Source of the DNA: Isoperla grammatica
Taxonomy: Eukaryota > Arthropoda > Insecta > Plecoptera > Perlodidae
Length of the DNA stretch: 64,000 nt
Direction of reading: 5' to 3'
Assembly: GCA_945910005.1 (NCBI GenBank)
Contig: OX246741.1
Span: 35,693,479-35,757,478 of the forward strand
This document shows positions 24,427 through 35,886 of this stretch, piece after piece (the first letter of the stretch is position 1; each line of letters opens with the position of its first letter). The notes beneath the pieces are model-generated. The model ran no database searches, was not told the origin of the DNA, and saw only the letters and a list, made by a program, of their open reading frames with translations. Made by a program: the position numbers and the translations under genes.

Positions 24427-25343
24427 CAAGGTTTAATATTATATGAGGCCAGAGTCCAGGCTATACATTTTATTGTATGAATTTAGTACCTTTTAAAGTT
24501 GCGGATATCAGAAAACACGGTCATAAATGTATATGTAAATGTAATTAGGCCTATTACATAAATGCTTCAATGTACTAAAACACGAATTCTTTTAAATAGA
24601 AAGTGCAATTAAGAATTAATATTCCGTCGTAATAACGAGAGCGTGCTCATTGGCCGAGGACTCGGGTACAACAAGGTAAATTCACCTGTTCTCGTTTACA
24701 CGGGTCTCGACATAATATTGTTGGTGGTTTGAAGAATGTGACTTCCTTGTGCCGTGTGCGTAATATGTATTTTCATAACTTGTAACGTAGTGAGTGGGGT
24801 GGGAACATTTTCTCACACGGTTGTTTACTTTCAGAAGCGTTGGCCTACGGCGCTGGCATCCATAATCCCGACATCCCCACACGCCACTCCAAGCTCACTC
24901 CAATACACCTGTTCGGCATGTCGGTTACATTATTACAACAACTGGAGTAACGGCTGCTATGATACGTTACAAGTTATGAAAATCTAACGACATTACGCAC
25001 ACGGCCCAAGGAAATCATAAATCATATTCTTCAAACAATCAACATTATGTCGATGACCCGTGTAAACATGAACAGGTGAATTTGCCTTGTCGTACTCGTA
25101 TGTACCTTTGTACCAGAGTCCCCGGCCAACAAGCACACTATCGTAATTACGACGATATATTAATTGGTAAAAGAATTCATGTTTTAGTACATTGAAGCAT
25201 TTATGTAATACTTACATTTACATAAAATATGACCGTGTTTTCTGATATCCGCAAACTTTAAAAGATAGGCAAATAAATTCATATAATAAAATTTCTATAG
25301 TCTGGACTCTGGCCCCATTCACTATTCACATACGCAAACCTTG
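24427..25343. mobile_element. Foldback element, ~360-bp inverted arms
   Basis: Left arm about 24427-24785 and right arm about 24965-25343 are diverged inverted copies. Outer parts share CCAAGGTTT and GGCCAGAGTCCAG. Inner parts share CATAACTTGTAACG. Middle landmarks are ATTAC..TAAATGCTTCAATGTACTAAAA and GACCGTGTTTTCTGATATC read inverted. A 179-bp unique centre separates them. No coding sequence. Confidence 0.85.
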
Positions 25344-25371
25344 GACCTTGGTTTGAGTTTGACGGTTTAAA

Positions 25372-25395
25372 TCCCCCCCCCCCCCCCCCCCCCAA
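25372..25395. repeat. Poly-C tract
   Basis: About 22 consecutive C. A similar G run of about 18 lies at 25590-25608. Both are error-prone in sequencing. Confidence 0.9.
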
Positions 25396-26289
25396 AGATT
25401 GTTGTTTTCATTATTATTCAGCCTAGGCTATATTTTATAATTCAGTGGCCGAAATATTCCAATGTATTGGATTAGGTATAATTTTCATCTATTGTCAAAT
25501 TGTAAAAATTTATCTCGTTTAGGCCTATTCCTGAAAATATCACAAAAGTGTTCATAACTATTTAACGTTCACACTAGTTAATAGCACATGGGGGGGGGGG
25601 GGGGGGATGGTAATTCAATTTACACGACTCTGGGTAGGCCTAATCATTTCCGTACTTCCAGATAAAAATCCGTACCACAAATACAGTACTGGCCTAGGGG
25701 GTTTGGGGACGGGGTGGAGTATGCCATAATTAACATAATAATGGTTTACTTACAAAAACGGTAAATGCCGAAGTCCAACTGCGGTTGGGCTGCTGATAAT
25801 CCTGTTGAACACGTCCAGTTAATCCTCAATCAAGTTAAACAAACACAATAATTGACAGCTTTGTTACAAATCACTTAAAAAATCAATCAAATACAACACG
25901 ATAATTCACATTTTAAAAATACGATTACGTCAATCAGTGGTTAACGAAATAAAACTCCAATAACTGTTGTGACAGGATGTTTACAAATTACAAATGTCGT
26001 TGTCAAGTTTGACGGTTATATTTCAAACGACAAATGTTCACGCGCGGCAACACACAACCACACCGCTCAACGTCCAACAGGCAACTAACGAACTCTTCAA
26101 TGTAATTGCACTCTTCGCCGCCAGCTGCCGCTAGCGCTAGTGTGCGCCGTTAGCGGTCAAACCATCTCGCTTCCTGGCTGCTTCTTCACTTTAGGTCCGT
26201 GAACTTGGCACCACCCTTACCTTCACCCCTTTGCCATTAGTTAGTGCGCCTGTTCGCATAATTAGGCCTATTTTTTTTTATACAAAATT

Positions 26290-26893
26290 CAGGGGCGGAC
26301 TGGTATAAAAAGGCCCGGGATGCTGGGTTTCGGGGGGCCCGCACGAAGCGGCAGCTGGGGTCTGGGGCGAAGCCCCAGCCGCCAGAGGCAAATACGCCGA
26401 AGGCGTAAACATTTCTTTGGGGTTGCTTTGAATTGTATTGCCTAAAATGCGATTTTAGGGCGCGATTCACAGAGGCCACCCTATTCAGTAGCACTACCGG
26501 GTGCGTTATTCAAATTGTAAGAAAACGATATTCGAGGTAGGCCTACGGCCATTAGTGTTATTGACAAGTAACATATATATATATATATAGATATATATTG
26601 CCATTCGTTCGCAAAATGCTAGCGTGCGAGCGGATTTGACAAGGTTTCCTGGGCGACGGGGGGGCCGCGGACACGCGGCGCGCGGTATTTCCTTAGAGCA
26701 TAGATAGTTAGAACTATACATGCTCTAAGGGTATTTCAAAATAATACTTATAGAGTGGGGTTAGGATTTTTTTAGCAATATAAAGAGAAGTATTTACATC
26801 ATTGGAACTTTCTGGTGGCAGCTCGGGGGCCCGGACTGCTAAAGGGCCCGGGATGCGATCGCATCCCGGCATCCCGTGGCCAGTCCACGTCTG
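26290..26893. mobile_element. hAT-like nonautonomous element (604 bp)
   Basis: Left end CAGGGGCGGACTGG, right end CCAGTCCACGTCTG. The interior has a GC-rich module, GGCGAAGCCCCAGCCGCC, that recurs inverted in the 59-60.5 kb element, so they are one family. An 8-bp TSD could not be confirmed. Confidence 0.7.
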
Positions 26894-27234
26894 AAAAATA
26901 ACAGGTGGTGCAGCTGCAGCATCCTTCTTTATTGGAAAATGCGTGAAAAGTATTTAGTGCTTAATTGGTGCTAATTTGTGACGTGAATCCTATATTTTTT
27001 TATTGCTGCCTTATTTCCAGAGTTATATGAAAAAACATGCAGGGGTTCTGGGCCGTTTTACAGCGATCAATATGAATATCATCTTGACTTTGTATTTAAT
27101 GCTCCTCGAAATTAGTGTCATCTCCAAACTAAGGAAGCACTAAATATTTGGGGGATTTGAGGGAGATAGAGTAGTGTGGGGGGGGGGGGGGGGGGAGGGC
27201 GAACAATGCCACAAAGGCACTAAGAGTAAAAGAG
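26894..27234. other. Spacer with poly-G tract
   Basis: A G run of about 18 at 27178-27196. No gene seen. Confidence 0.5.
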
Positions 27235-27376
27235 GGTATAGCGTGTCAAATTCATGGGCTTCTTCAGGGACCTTCGTAGAGTTTTACACTCCACGAAGGT
27301 CCCTGAAGAAGCACCTTACAATATGGGCGAAACGTTGGATTGGTTCCACCTTTTGAGTTTTGACACGGTTATACCA
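27235..27376. repeat. Nested palindrome with PLE-like features
   Basis: Perfect 20-bp arms GCTTCTTCAGGGACCTTCGT (27258-27277) and its complement (27293-27312) enclose a 15-nt loop. Outside them GGTATAGCGTGTCAAA faces TTTTGACACGGTTATACC. The right half carries CTGAAGAAGC and GGGCGAAACG, words typical of Penelope-like element ends. The PLE link rests on recall, not alignment. Confidence 0.6.
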
Positions 27377-29466
27377 GGAAAACCCACGATAGTATATATA
27401 CCACGTGACGTATATGCACGAGTCATTACTGTGACTGAACTGAACTGCTGTGATTGAACAATAGCTGTGACTGAACAGAACACGTAAAAAGCCGTGTTCA
27501 CATGATGAAGCAGTAGCAAACATGATATACATGATAGACTTTATGTTTTAATGAAAGTGATTCTGAAAGTAAATAAATACCGAATCTAGGGTTGAATTGA
27601 AAAGCGCGAGGAAGCAATCATCAACTTCCTCTCCTTCATGCACAGAACTTCATGCAGAGCATATTAATGTTTCTGTACCCTTGGAACTTACCGCAATAAT
27701 ATGTGTGCGGCAGACCTAAGCAACCAGTATGCAAAGCATTTTCAAACGATAATATATTCGTTGGTGCAGGACTTCACCCTTCCCATGCAGTAAGCCACCC
27801 TAAACCCAAATAAGGAAGCCCGACTCGGTATGTCTGCACATGGGGGGCTTCAAGCTTCAAGAGTAGGGCTTATAGCGTAGTGCTTCAAACACATTTGACT
27901 TGCATAAATCACGTTTTACTAATAATGTAATTCTCGACTTAGCGGTGCTGTGTGTGCAATTCGCAGATTAGTGCGCATGGATGGGCGCCATCGGTAACGA
28001 GTGAAATAATAAGAATTAATGCGTTACGAATTAATACGTTTTACAAAGGAGGACAATAAATAAAAAATATACAATTGACAAACTAGCATTGTTTGCCCAT
28101 CAGGAGACGTTTACCTGCTACCTGATAAGATAGGTCTACGTGACGTCTTTGCTTTGTAATCTTTGCTATCAGTAGACAGTAATCTTTGGTTGCTAGTCAT
28201 AGATTCCCGCTGTACATGCTGCTATTTTACAACTTAGGCAAGGGTCTTCACTATACCTATCGTCCATCTCCATTCTCTACAACAAACCCCCTAAAAACGT
28301 ACTGACCTCGTCATCAGTCAGAAACTATATTCAAACACAAATTCAAGTCTTCTCTTTCATCCACCCTACTACCTGTAATACTATCGTAGTCAACCCCCTC
28401 ACGTTCACGAGTCCTGTACAGTGAACAGTGTACACCAGCACTCTTACAGTCAGCTTTCCTCGAAGACGAACCTCCTATAGTATACATCGATTAATGTATT
28501 CTGTTGTGCTGTATTTAATCATTGTGAGTTATTTTATTCTTATTTTTACTGTATCATTCCTCCATTCTGTATTTGCACAGCTCATGTTTGGCAATTTTTT
28601 GTCACTTACGTACCCTACAGGCTATATTCACACTCTCTCTCTCTCTCTCTCTCTCTCTGGAGAAGAATATTCCTACTATACAAGAATCAAAATATGTGAA
28701 TAAAGAAATCAGTAAGGGGGCCACATAACATCGCTCTCTTCTATGTCACTGCAGGACAGACGTGAGGGAACGGGAAGCAGTTATAAATATCTTGTCTGTT
28801 GCAAGATCCACGCATAATCAAACATGAACAATGGTAGAGATGTTAATGTCAATAAAGTGTCACTGCCTTTCACTGTATCGTATAACGTCGCCTTACCACG
28901 AGCACGCGCCTCTCTAAGGTCGAGACACAGTGACCTGTAAAACACGTGCGTGTGCGTGTGCGTGTGCGTGTGCGGGCCCTTTGCATGGGTACGATTGTAT
29001 ATAGAAAAAAGAACATGTGATAAATATTTGCTTATGCAATGCGTAAATGCTACCACCAATCTTAAAATCACGTGAAATCACCCGTTTTCTAAACTCATAT
29101 CTCAATAATTGTAAATACATGGACGAAATGAAAACGGAGTTCAATTTTGGTTCGAAAGAAGTGCCTGCTTAATTTACAAACTAAATTTGAAATATCAGTC
29201 CTGATAATTTTGACAATATGACACATTTAACACATAGTATTTAGTTACTTCGAACCTTAATTGAGCTCTGTCTTCACTTATCGATGTGTGGTGAAGCATT
29301 ACTGAGATTTGGTTTTCAATAATTACCTACTAATTTCTCACAATGTTAATATTGACGGGCGCCAATTTATTCATAGTTGTGGTGTAACCACTGGGTACGT
29401 TTGCGTATTTTTTAGTTTGGTGTGAATCGAATTTCATATTGGTACTTCTACTTATGCCCTCATCCG
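27377..29466. other. Intergenic with microsatellites
   Basis: A CT repeat at 28634-28658 and a GTGTGC-type repeat at 28946-28974. No gene recognised. Confidence 0.5.
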
Positions 29467-29660
29467 CTGGACACTTATTCTGTAATCATCCCGCTATGGA
29501 AGCGGGCCGCTTTGGGTCGATAGCGGGCGATATGGAAACAATTGCGGTTCCACAACAATATAACTGTCTCAATAAGTTCCAATACTAGTGTTAATATTTC
29601 TCAATTGTTTCCATATCGGCCCGCATCCAAAGCGGGATAGTTACAGAATAAGGGCCCGGG
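29467..29660. mobile_element. MITE related to the TTAA-type element at 61 kb
   Basis: Left CTTATTCTGTAATCATCCCG with AAGCGGGCC and GATATGGAAACA. Right end is inverted: TTTCCATATCGGCCCGC, AAGCGGGATAGTTACAGAAT. The same TATTCTGTAA-TATCCCG signature forms the ends of the 61106-62307 element. No TSD confirmed here. Confidence 0.65.
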
Positions 29661-30144
29661 GCCCATACATTATAACACCAACTTGGCAACTCAGGAGGAC
29701 CAAAGTGCAAGAGCCCCGCTCGGGTTAGCCAAGAGGAACGGTAAGGTAACCAACCACGCAAGTAGTCGGGGCCTTGCTTGGAATCAGGTGGATCGGTCAA
29801 ATGTTCATGGTGTCATCTCCACAAACCAACCAACCTGATGGCAAAAAGTGAGCCAAAAAAAACGTGCCTGTGAAACCTGTTTGAATCTGTGATGCTGTTG
29901 CTGCACACCTGCGGTTGGACCAAACGCTCTCTGCAGCGCACATCTTGCACGCCGCAACAAGCCGGAGGTGCTTACTTCACTCTGCTACTTTACTGGCACT
30001 TGGCATTGCTCTGCATTACCACATTCGCATAATTATTGTTGTTGTTATTGTTAACTTTGTTAAATGGTTACTATGGTTTCTACAAAAGGAAACAATCAAA
30101 ATGCGTGGTCTTCTAAGAATTTGTTAAGCAGGCGCCTGGTTGTA
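29661..30144. other. Spacer, no gene seen
   Basis: Moderate GC; nothing recognised. Confidence 0.35.
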
Positions 30145-30412
30145 GCCAGGAGAAAAAACCTGTTGGAATTCATAGTTGGCAGTTGTTGCTATGGATTTGT
30201 TTTCTATATGGGAAATAATTCATACGAACAACTGTTACCTTGGTAACAATGGGCGCCCCTAGGTGTAGAGGATGACTATGAATTCCAGTCTAGTCGTCCC
30301 CTACACCTTGGGGCGGGCGCCCGTTGTTGTTATTTCCCATATAGAAAACAATCTATAGCAACAACGGGTGCCCCTAGGGGTAGGGGACGACCATGGGGGA
30401 CGACTATGAATA
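30145..30412. mobile_element. Compact foldback element
   Basis: GTTGCTATGGATTTGTTTTC-type arm (30182-30218) is inverted at 30329-30365. A second inverted pair, GGGCGCCCCTAGGTGTAG and CTACACCTTGGGGCGGGC, lies inside. Noncoding. Confidence 0.7.
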
Positions 30413-30592
30413 CGAACCTACATTTTTGATAAACCGCGGACCTAAATCGAACCAAGATACAAGATTGCTTGTAAATATGTCGTACATCAGCTCGGATCGT
30501 GTAAAGAGGCCTTGGTTGTGAATGTCGCTATGAAAACGGGTGGGGAGTGACGTAGGTAATGTACCCAGCGGACCGCGAGGTGCCGGACGAAG

Positions 30593-32273
30593 CTCGCACG
30601 CGCTAGAGGCTGTCTACTCTAGCACGCGCTGGAGGCTCCCTGCTCTAGCACACGCTGGAGGCTCCCTGCTGTAGCACACGCTGGAGGCTCCCTGCTCTAG
30701 CACACGCTGGAGGCTCCCTGCTCTAGCACACGCTGGAGGCTCCCTGCTCTAGCACACGCTGGAGGCTCCCTGCTCTAGCACACGCTGGAGGCTCCCTGCT
30801 GTAGCACACGCTGGAGGCTCCCTGCTCTAGCACACGCTGAAGGCTCCCTGCTGTAGCACACGCTGGAGGCTCCCTGCTCTAGCACACGCTGGAGGCTCCC
30901 TGCTCTAGCACACGCTGGAGGCTCCCTGCTCTAGCACACGCTGGAGGCTCCCTGCTCTAGCACACGCTGGAGGCTCCCTGCTCTAGCACACGCTGGAGGC
31001 TCCCTGCTCTAGCACACGCTGGAGGCTCCCTGCTGTAGCACACGCTGGAGGCTCCCTGCTGTAGCACACGCTGGAGGCTCCCTGCTGTAGCACACGCTGG
31101 AGGCTCCCTGCTCTAGCACACGCTGGAGGCTCCCTGCTCTAGCACACGCTGGAGGCTCCCTGCTCTAGCACACGCTGGAGGCTCCCTGCTCTAGAACACG
31201 CTGGAGGCTCCCTGCTCTAGCACACGCTGGAGGCTCCCTGCTCTAGCACACGCTGGAGGCTCCCTGCTCTAGCACACGCTGGAGGCTCCCTGCTCTAGCA
31301 CACGCTGGAGGCTCCCTGCTGTAGCACACGCTGAAGGCTCCCTGCTCTAGCACACGCTGGAGGCTCCCTGCTCTAGCACACGCTGGAGGCTCCCTGCTCT
31401 AGCACACGCTGGAGGCTCCCTGCTGTAGCACACGCTGGAGGCTCCCTGCTCTAGCACACGCTGGAGGCTCCCTGCTGTAGCACACGCTGGAGGCTCCCTG
31501 CTTTAGCACACGCTGGAGGCTCCCTGCTCTAGCACACGCTGAAGGCTCCCTGCTCTAGCACACGCTGAAGGCTCCCTGCTGTAGCACACGCTGGAGGCTC
31601 CCTGCTCTAGCACACGCTGGAGGCTCCCTGCTGTAGCACACGCTGGAGGCTCCCTGCTGTAGCACACGCTGAAGGCTCCCTGCTGTAGCACACGCTGGAG
31701 GCTCCCTGCTCTAGCACACGCTGAAGGCTCCCTGCTGTAGCACACGCTGGAGGCTCCCTGCTGTAGCACACGCTGAAGGCTCCCTGCTGTAGCACACGCT
31801 GGAGGCTCCCTGCTGTAGCACACGCTGGAGGCTCCCTGCTCTAGCACACGCTGGAGGCTCCCTGCTCTAGCACACGCTGGAGGCTCCCTGCTCTAGCACA
31901 CGCTGGAGGCTCCCTGCTGTAGCACACGCTGGAGGCTCCCTGCTCTAGCACACGCTGGAGGCTCCCTGCTCTAGCACACGCTGGAGGCTCCCTGCTCTAG
32001 CACACGCTGGAGGCTCCCTGCTGTAGCACACGCTGGAGGCTCCCTGCTCTAGCACACGCTGGAGGCTCCCTGCTCTAGCACACGCTGGAGGCTCCCTGCT
32101 CTAGCACACGCTGGAGGCTCCCTGCTCTAGCACACGCTAGAGGATTCTGCACCCGCTAGGCTAGAGGCTATATCTACTCAAGCACGCGCTAGAGACTATA
32201 TCTACTCTAGCACGCGCTAGAGGCTTTATCTACTCTAGCTCGCGCTGGAGGCTCTCTGCTCTAGCACGCGTCG
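30593..32273 (+). repeat. 26-bp minisatellite, ~58 homogeneous copies
   Basis: Unit CTAGCACACGCTGGAGGCTC plus CCTGCT. The period is exactly 26 across about 30628-32138. Variation is almost confined to CTCTAG versus CTGTAG and GCTGGAGG versus GCTGAAGG. The flanking units at both ends are diverged (GCACGCGCTAGAGGC). Open frames in it are by-products of a stop-poor repeat with a 78-bp reading cycle. Confidence 0.97.
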
Positions 32274-33686
32274 ATATTTCTTTACTATTAGGTTCCCAGT
32301 TTCTTGCGCTATTATTTTCAAACTGCCTCTGCCTTGGTACTGCCTCTGGCTTGATACTGGCTCCTAGATGAAACAGAACTTATTACTGTAGAAGGTGCTC
32401 GAGTCTACGCACGGGACGTACGGACGGATGCGATTTCCTGCGACACTAGAGCGCGTAGCGGACAAATAGTTGAGACACCCTGTAAGACCTGTCTTTACCA
32501 TTATTTATAAATAAGTACCGGTACCTCAAGTCCTCAATTTTTTGTAGTCCTCAATCCTCATATACTTTATCGTTCACCTTATACCACCGCTCTAGATCTC
32601 GTAAAGATCTACCTATCTATATACTATCGTACAATAAAGATAGGCATCCGCATAACAAGCAAAACTCGACTAATTTTTGCAAAGAACTATAACGCCCGCG
32701 CATATATTTCCTATAGAGGTTTGAGTTGCATTCCAAAGGTAAATTAATTGAATTAGCAACCCTGATTAGTGATTATTATACGTCACAAGTATTTTGCACA
32801 CAGTATTTGGCTCTCAAGAAACCAAACTTAGCCGTGTGTGTACTTTTTCGATGTGTTGTCACAGAACGGTGATTTCGCGCGGTTTTTATATTGGGTTGGG
32901 GGTAGCCAACTTCCACTTTATCCAACGTAGAGAGAAGTTTAGAGTATAGACTTTAGAAGTCTCTATGCCTATAAGTATAACCCCTGAAAAACATAATTAC
33001 TTCTGACGCGTCTCTAACTATGATGTAAAAGAAAAATAACAAACACATTAAATTATTATCCAATATCAGATAATACGATAATCTTAATAGGTCTACCGCC
33101 TAACTTATTACATATCAGTACGTTGTGGTTCGCCATTACTGATCGAGATGTTAGTCCTAAAATGAAGGTCATTAGGTGCACACGCTCTTGTTGCACGTGA
33201 TTAAACTGCTCTAAAGTCCAAACGGCAAATTTCTCCACAACCACGTCGTCTCGAACCGTTTTTTAAAACATGTAATGGCAATGATTATTTCTGTTCAGCT
33301 GGCCAAGTGGGCTATCCAGACAATTACCAGTGGACCCAATTATTCGATCTGAAACCACATAATGGCACACGCAACGCACATGGAGCCAAGTCAACGGCGT
33401 TGTCGCAAGCCGATTGAAAAACTCTATGGTCTAGATAGTTTTTCGCGCGACATTAGACTCGGTCGGAGAGTTATTGAGATCGCCGCACGGAGCAGCACTA
33501 TCAACATCCGGTGACACCATCAGCCCTCTTGAATAGGCTGTGAGGTTTTGTACGAAACTTGTGTTTTTACAGGCTACAAATTAGTTAATCACCTGCAGAA
33601 GGAGGATGCTATATTGTATTTCGTTGAGAAATTGGCCTCTAAAAATGATGGCGGCAAGAAAATTCTGAGAAGTTTTTTTAGCTGTC
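32274..33686. other. Intergenic, no gene seen
   Basis: AT-rich apart from a copy of an 82-bp duplicated segment at 32621-32702, listed separately. Confidence 0.4.
32621..32702 (+). repeat. 82-bp duplicated open segment, copy A
   Basis: Nearly identical to 35307-35388 in the same orientation. Both copies are open in the same frame (YYRTIKIGIRI, SKTRLIFAKNYNARA), and three of the four codon differences are synonymous. Source unknown. Confidence 0.7.
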
Positions 33687-34597
33687 AATTGGACGTAGTT
33701 ATGCAGAAAGGAACCAACCCACACATATCTGAAAAATAGTTACAGCGGTTCTAGTATTACTTCTCATCATAAAATCTGCATTAACCCCACAATATCTACA
33801 AAATCATGTTAAATACACTAGTTATATGTGAATTTAAGGAGAAGAAAATATTTCCAAAAATATTTGTATTTTGGTTGCTAATACGAAAAATGTTGGTTGG
33901 TTCCTTTCTGCTTACTAGGATAAGTCAACTACAAAAAATAAAATGTGGGTTGGTTCCTTTGCTTTTACTATATTTGATGAAATAAAGTTTGACAAAAAGT
34001 GATATATTAGGATTTTAAATGAATAGGTAGTAGTTTTTATATAATATGTGGATTAATTTAACTTTCAATCCCGCCATGCTTCCATTTTTGTAACATTAAC
34101 CTCAATAATTGCAACGGCTTCCTACTCTGCTTTCAACATAAACATCCGGCCGAACTTTGGGTTTATGGATAGATATGGGATTCTTCTTTTTATCCTTAAA
34201 ATCACATTTAAAAAATATAAATTTTCTGAAAACAACAACAACAAAATATAATGATCAGAATGGAAACAAACATAAAATGTTGCATTCTCAATCTCACATT
34301 AAGCAGAAAAGAACCAAGTGGGTTGGTTCCTTTCTGCAAAATACGAAATGTGGGATTTCTTGTGTAGCCTACCTGTAGCAGAAAAGAACCAAGTGGGTTG
34401 GTTCCTTTCTGCAAAATACGAAATGTTGAATTTTCTTGTGTGGGTTGGTTCTGGTGCGTATAGAAGGCAGCACATATATAATACTAAGTTGGGAATTAAC
34501 ACATACTTGCAGGCCTCTATTGTTGATGCTTGGAACTATTTTTCTAAAACAAAAAAATATTTGTGGGTTGGTTCCTTTCTGCATAACTACGTCCAAT
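33687..34597. mobile_element. 911-bp TIR element with repeated subterminal motif
   Basis: Left terminus AATTGGACGTAGTTATGCAG followed by AAAGGAACCAACCCACA. The right terminus is its exact inverse. The motif GGTTGGTTCCTTTCTGC or its complement occurs about nine times inside, twice as back-to-back hairpins (34303-34339 and 34378-34414). No transposase is encoded. Superfamily not recognised. Confidence 0.8.
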
Positions 34598-34714
34598 TAT
34601 TGTTCACCGTTGATTTATTGTTAAATCGTCAATGGCGCAGATAAAGAGGTTACTTTGGCATCGATAAGGAGGTTGCTTAGCAGCTCTATGTATTTGTTAA
34701 ATTGAGTCTCCAAT

Positions 34715-34874
34715 ACTTATTTCGAAAAAACACCTTACCGATGCGTTCGTCATAGGTGACTGACTCGTGAGTCGTGACCAATCAGCGATCGGTATTTTAA
34801 ATTAGGGCTCACTGGTTGGTCACGAATCACTAATCTATAACGAAAGCATCTGTAAATGTTGTTTCGGGACAAAT
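34715..34874. mobile_element. Small nested-TIR MITE, copy 1
   Basis: The outer pair is related to TTTCGAAAAAACACCTTACC and GTAAATGTTGTTTCGGGA. The inner pair GATGCGTTCGTCATAG and CTATAACGAAAGCATC encloses CGTGACCAATCAGCGATCGG. Inverted relative to copy 2 at 35.6 kb. Confidence 0.7.
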
Positions 34875-35108
34875 GTACTTACTACCATTTAGTGCATTAG
34901 TCTTTATGTATGTACACAATACACTCAATGGTACTACCTATCTAATACCCGCAACTGACGTCACAACAACCTTTACTATACCACCTTCTCCTCACCAGCC
35001 CAGAAGTTTAGTGATGCTCAAACCTCATGGTCTAACGATATCCATCCTTATTAAAAACGGAAACTTAGTAGAACAGGTATATAATATGTGTTATTAAAAA
35101 TATAGGAC

Positions 35109-35210
35109 TATACACTGTTCCTTGTCAATTAAAATAATTATAAAACGACGCAATATTTCGAGAGCTAATCAGCTCTCGAAATATTGCGTCGTTTTATAAT
35201 AATTTTGATA
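35109..35210. mobile_element. Hairpin element with 30-bp perfect arms
   Basis: Arms 35137-35166 and 35171-35200 are perfect complements around a 4-nt AATC loop; the arms include GACGCAATATTTCGAGAGCT. The left flank has TACACTGTTCCTTGTCA, shared with the elements at 46.2 and 47.6 kb. Confidence 0.85.
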
Positions 35211-35306
35211 TCCTTCCTTGCCTCACAGGAATATTATTGTATCGTGGTCAACCCCCATGGGTCAACCCATGCCCAAGTTCAAGTTGCCTCAGTCGCAGCA
35301 TATAAA

Positions 35307-35388
35307 ATACTATCGTACAATAAAGATAGGCATCCGCATACAAAGCAAAACTAGACTAATTTTTGCAAAAAACTATAACGCTCGCGCA
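35307..35388 (+). repeat. 82-bp duplicated open segment, copy B
   Basis: Partner of 32621-32702. It lies in a longer open frame (35218-35493) with no recognised domain. Confidence 0.7.
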
Positions 35389-35597
35389 GAGCTCTTACTT
35401 GCACACATAAACCGCGCGAGGCCCGCACGCTTTTCTCTGCTGGGTATACATGTGACACTAACATACTGCTGGCTCCCATCACTATGTGTGTGAGACAATG
35501 CATTGAGCTACAATTTACAAATAATACATTCTTTTGTATTCATTTTTAATTACACAATATTGATATCAACTTCCGTGTCCACAACAGAATTGTATAG

Positions 35598-35788
35598 TTG
35601 CCCCGAAATAGCCTTACATATGCTTTCGTCAATCGACGAGTGATTCGTGGCCAACCAGGGAGTCCCCAATTTAAAATACCGATCGCTGATAGGTCACAAA
35701 CCACTCGTCTATGGCGTAGGTCTATATATTATGTATTGGCATTGTGTATCCAATCCCTTACGGCATCGGTAAGGTTGTTTTGGGGCAA
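35598..35788. mobile_element. Small nested-TIR MITE, copy 2
   Basis: Ends TTGCCCCGAAATAGCCTTAC and GGTAAGGTTGTTTTGGGGCA, with the same inner CGATCGCTGATAGGTCAC segment as copy 1, inverted. Noncoding. Confidence 0.7.
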
Positions 35789-35886
35789 GTAGTAAACTAA
35801 AATGGTTTAACAAGAGGATTGTGACGGCATCGGTAAGGTTGTTTTGGGGCAAGTAGTAAACTAAAATGTTTTAACAAGAGAATTGT
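35760..35886 (+). repeat. 64-bp tandem duplication of the MITE end
   Basis: GACGGCATCGGTAAGG through AACTAAAATG and AACAAGAG is present twice in tandem. The first copy includes the right terminus of the preceding MITE. Confidence 0.8.

Noticed and set aside
31503..31847. Open frame encoding a repetitive Cys-containing protein
   Set aside because: It is a by-product of a 26-bp repeat lacking stops; point variants do not respect codons.
30593..32273. CRISPR-like array of short direct repeats
   Set aside because: Repeats are contiguous with no variable spacers, and the DNA is animal nuclear.
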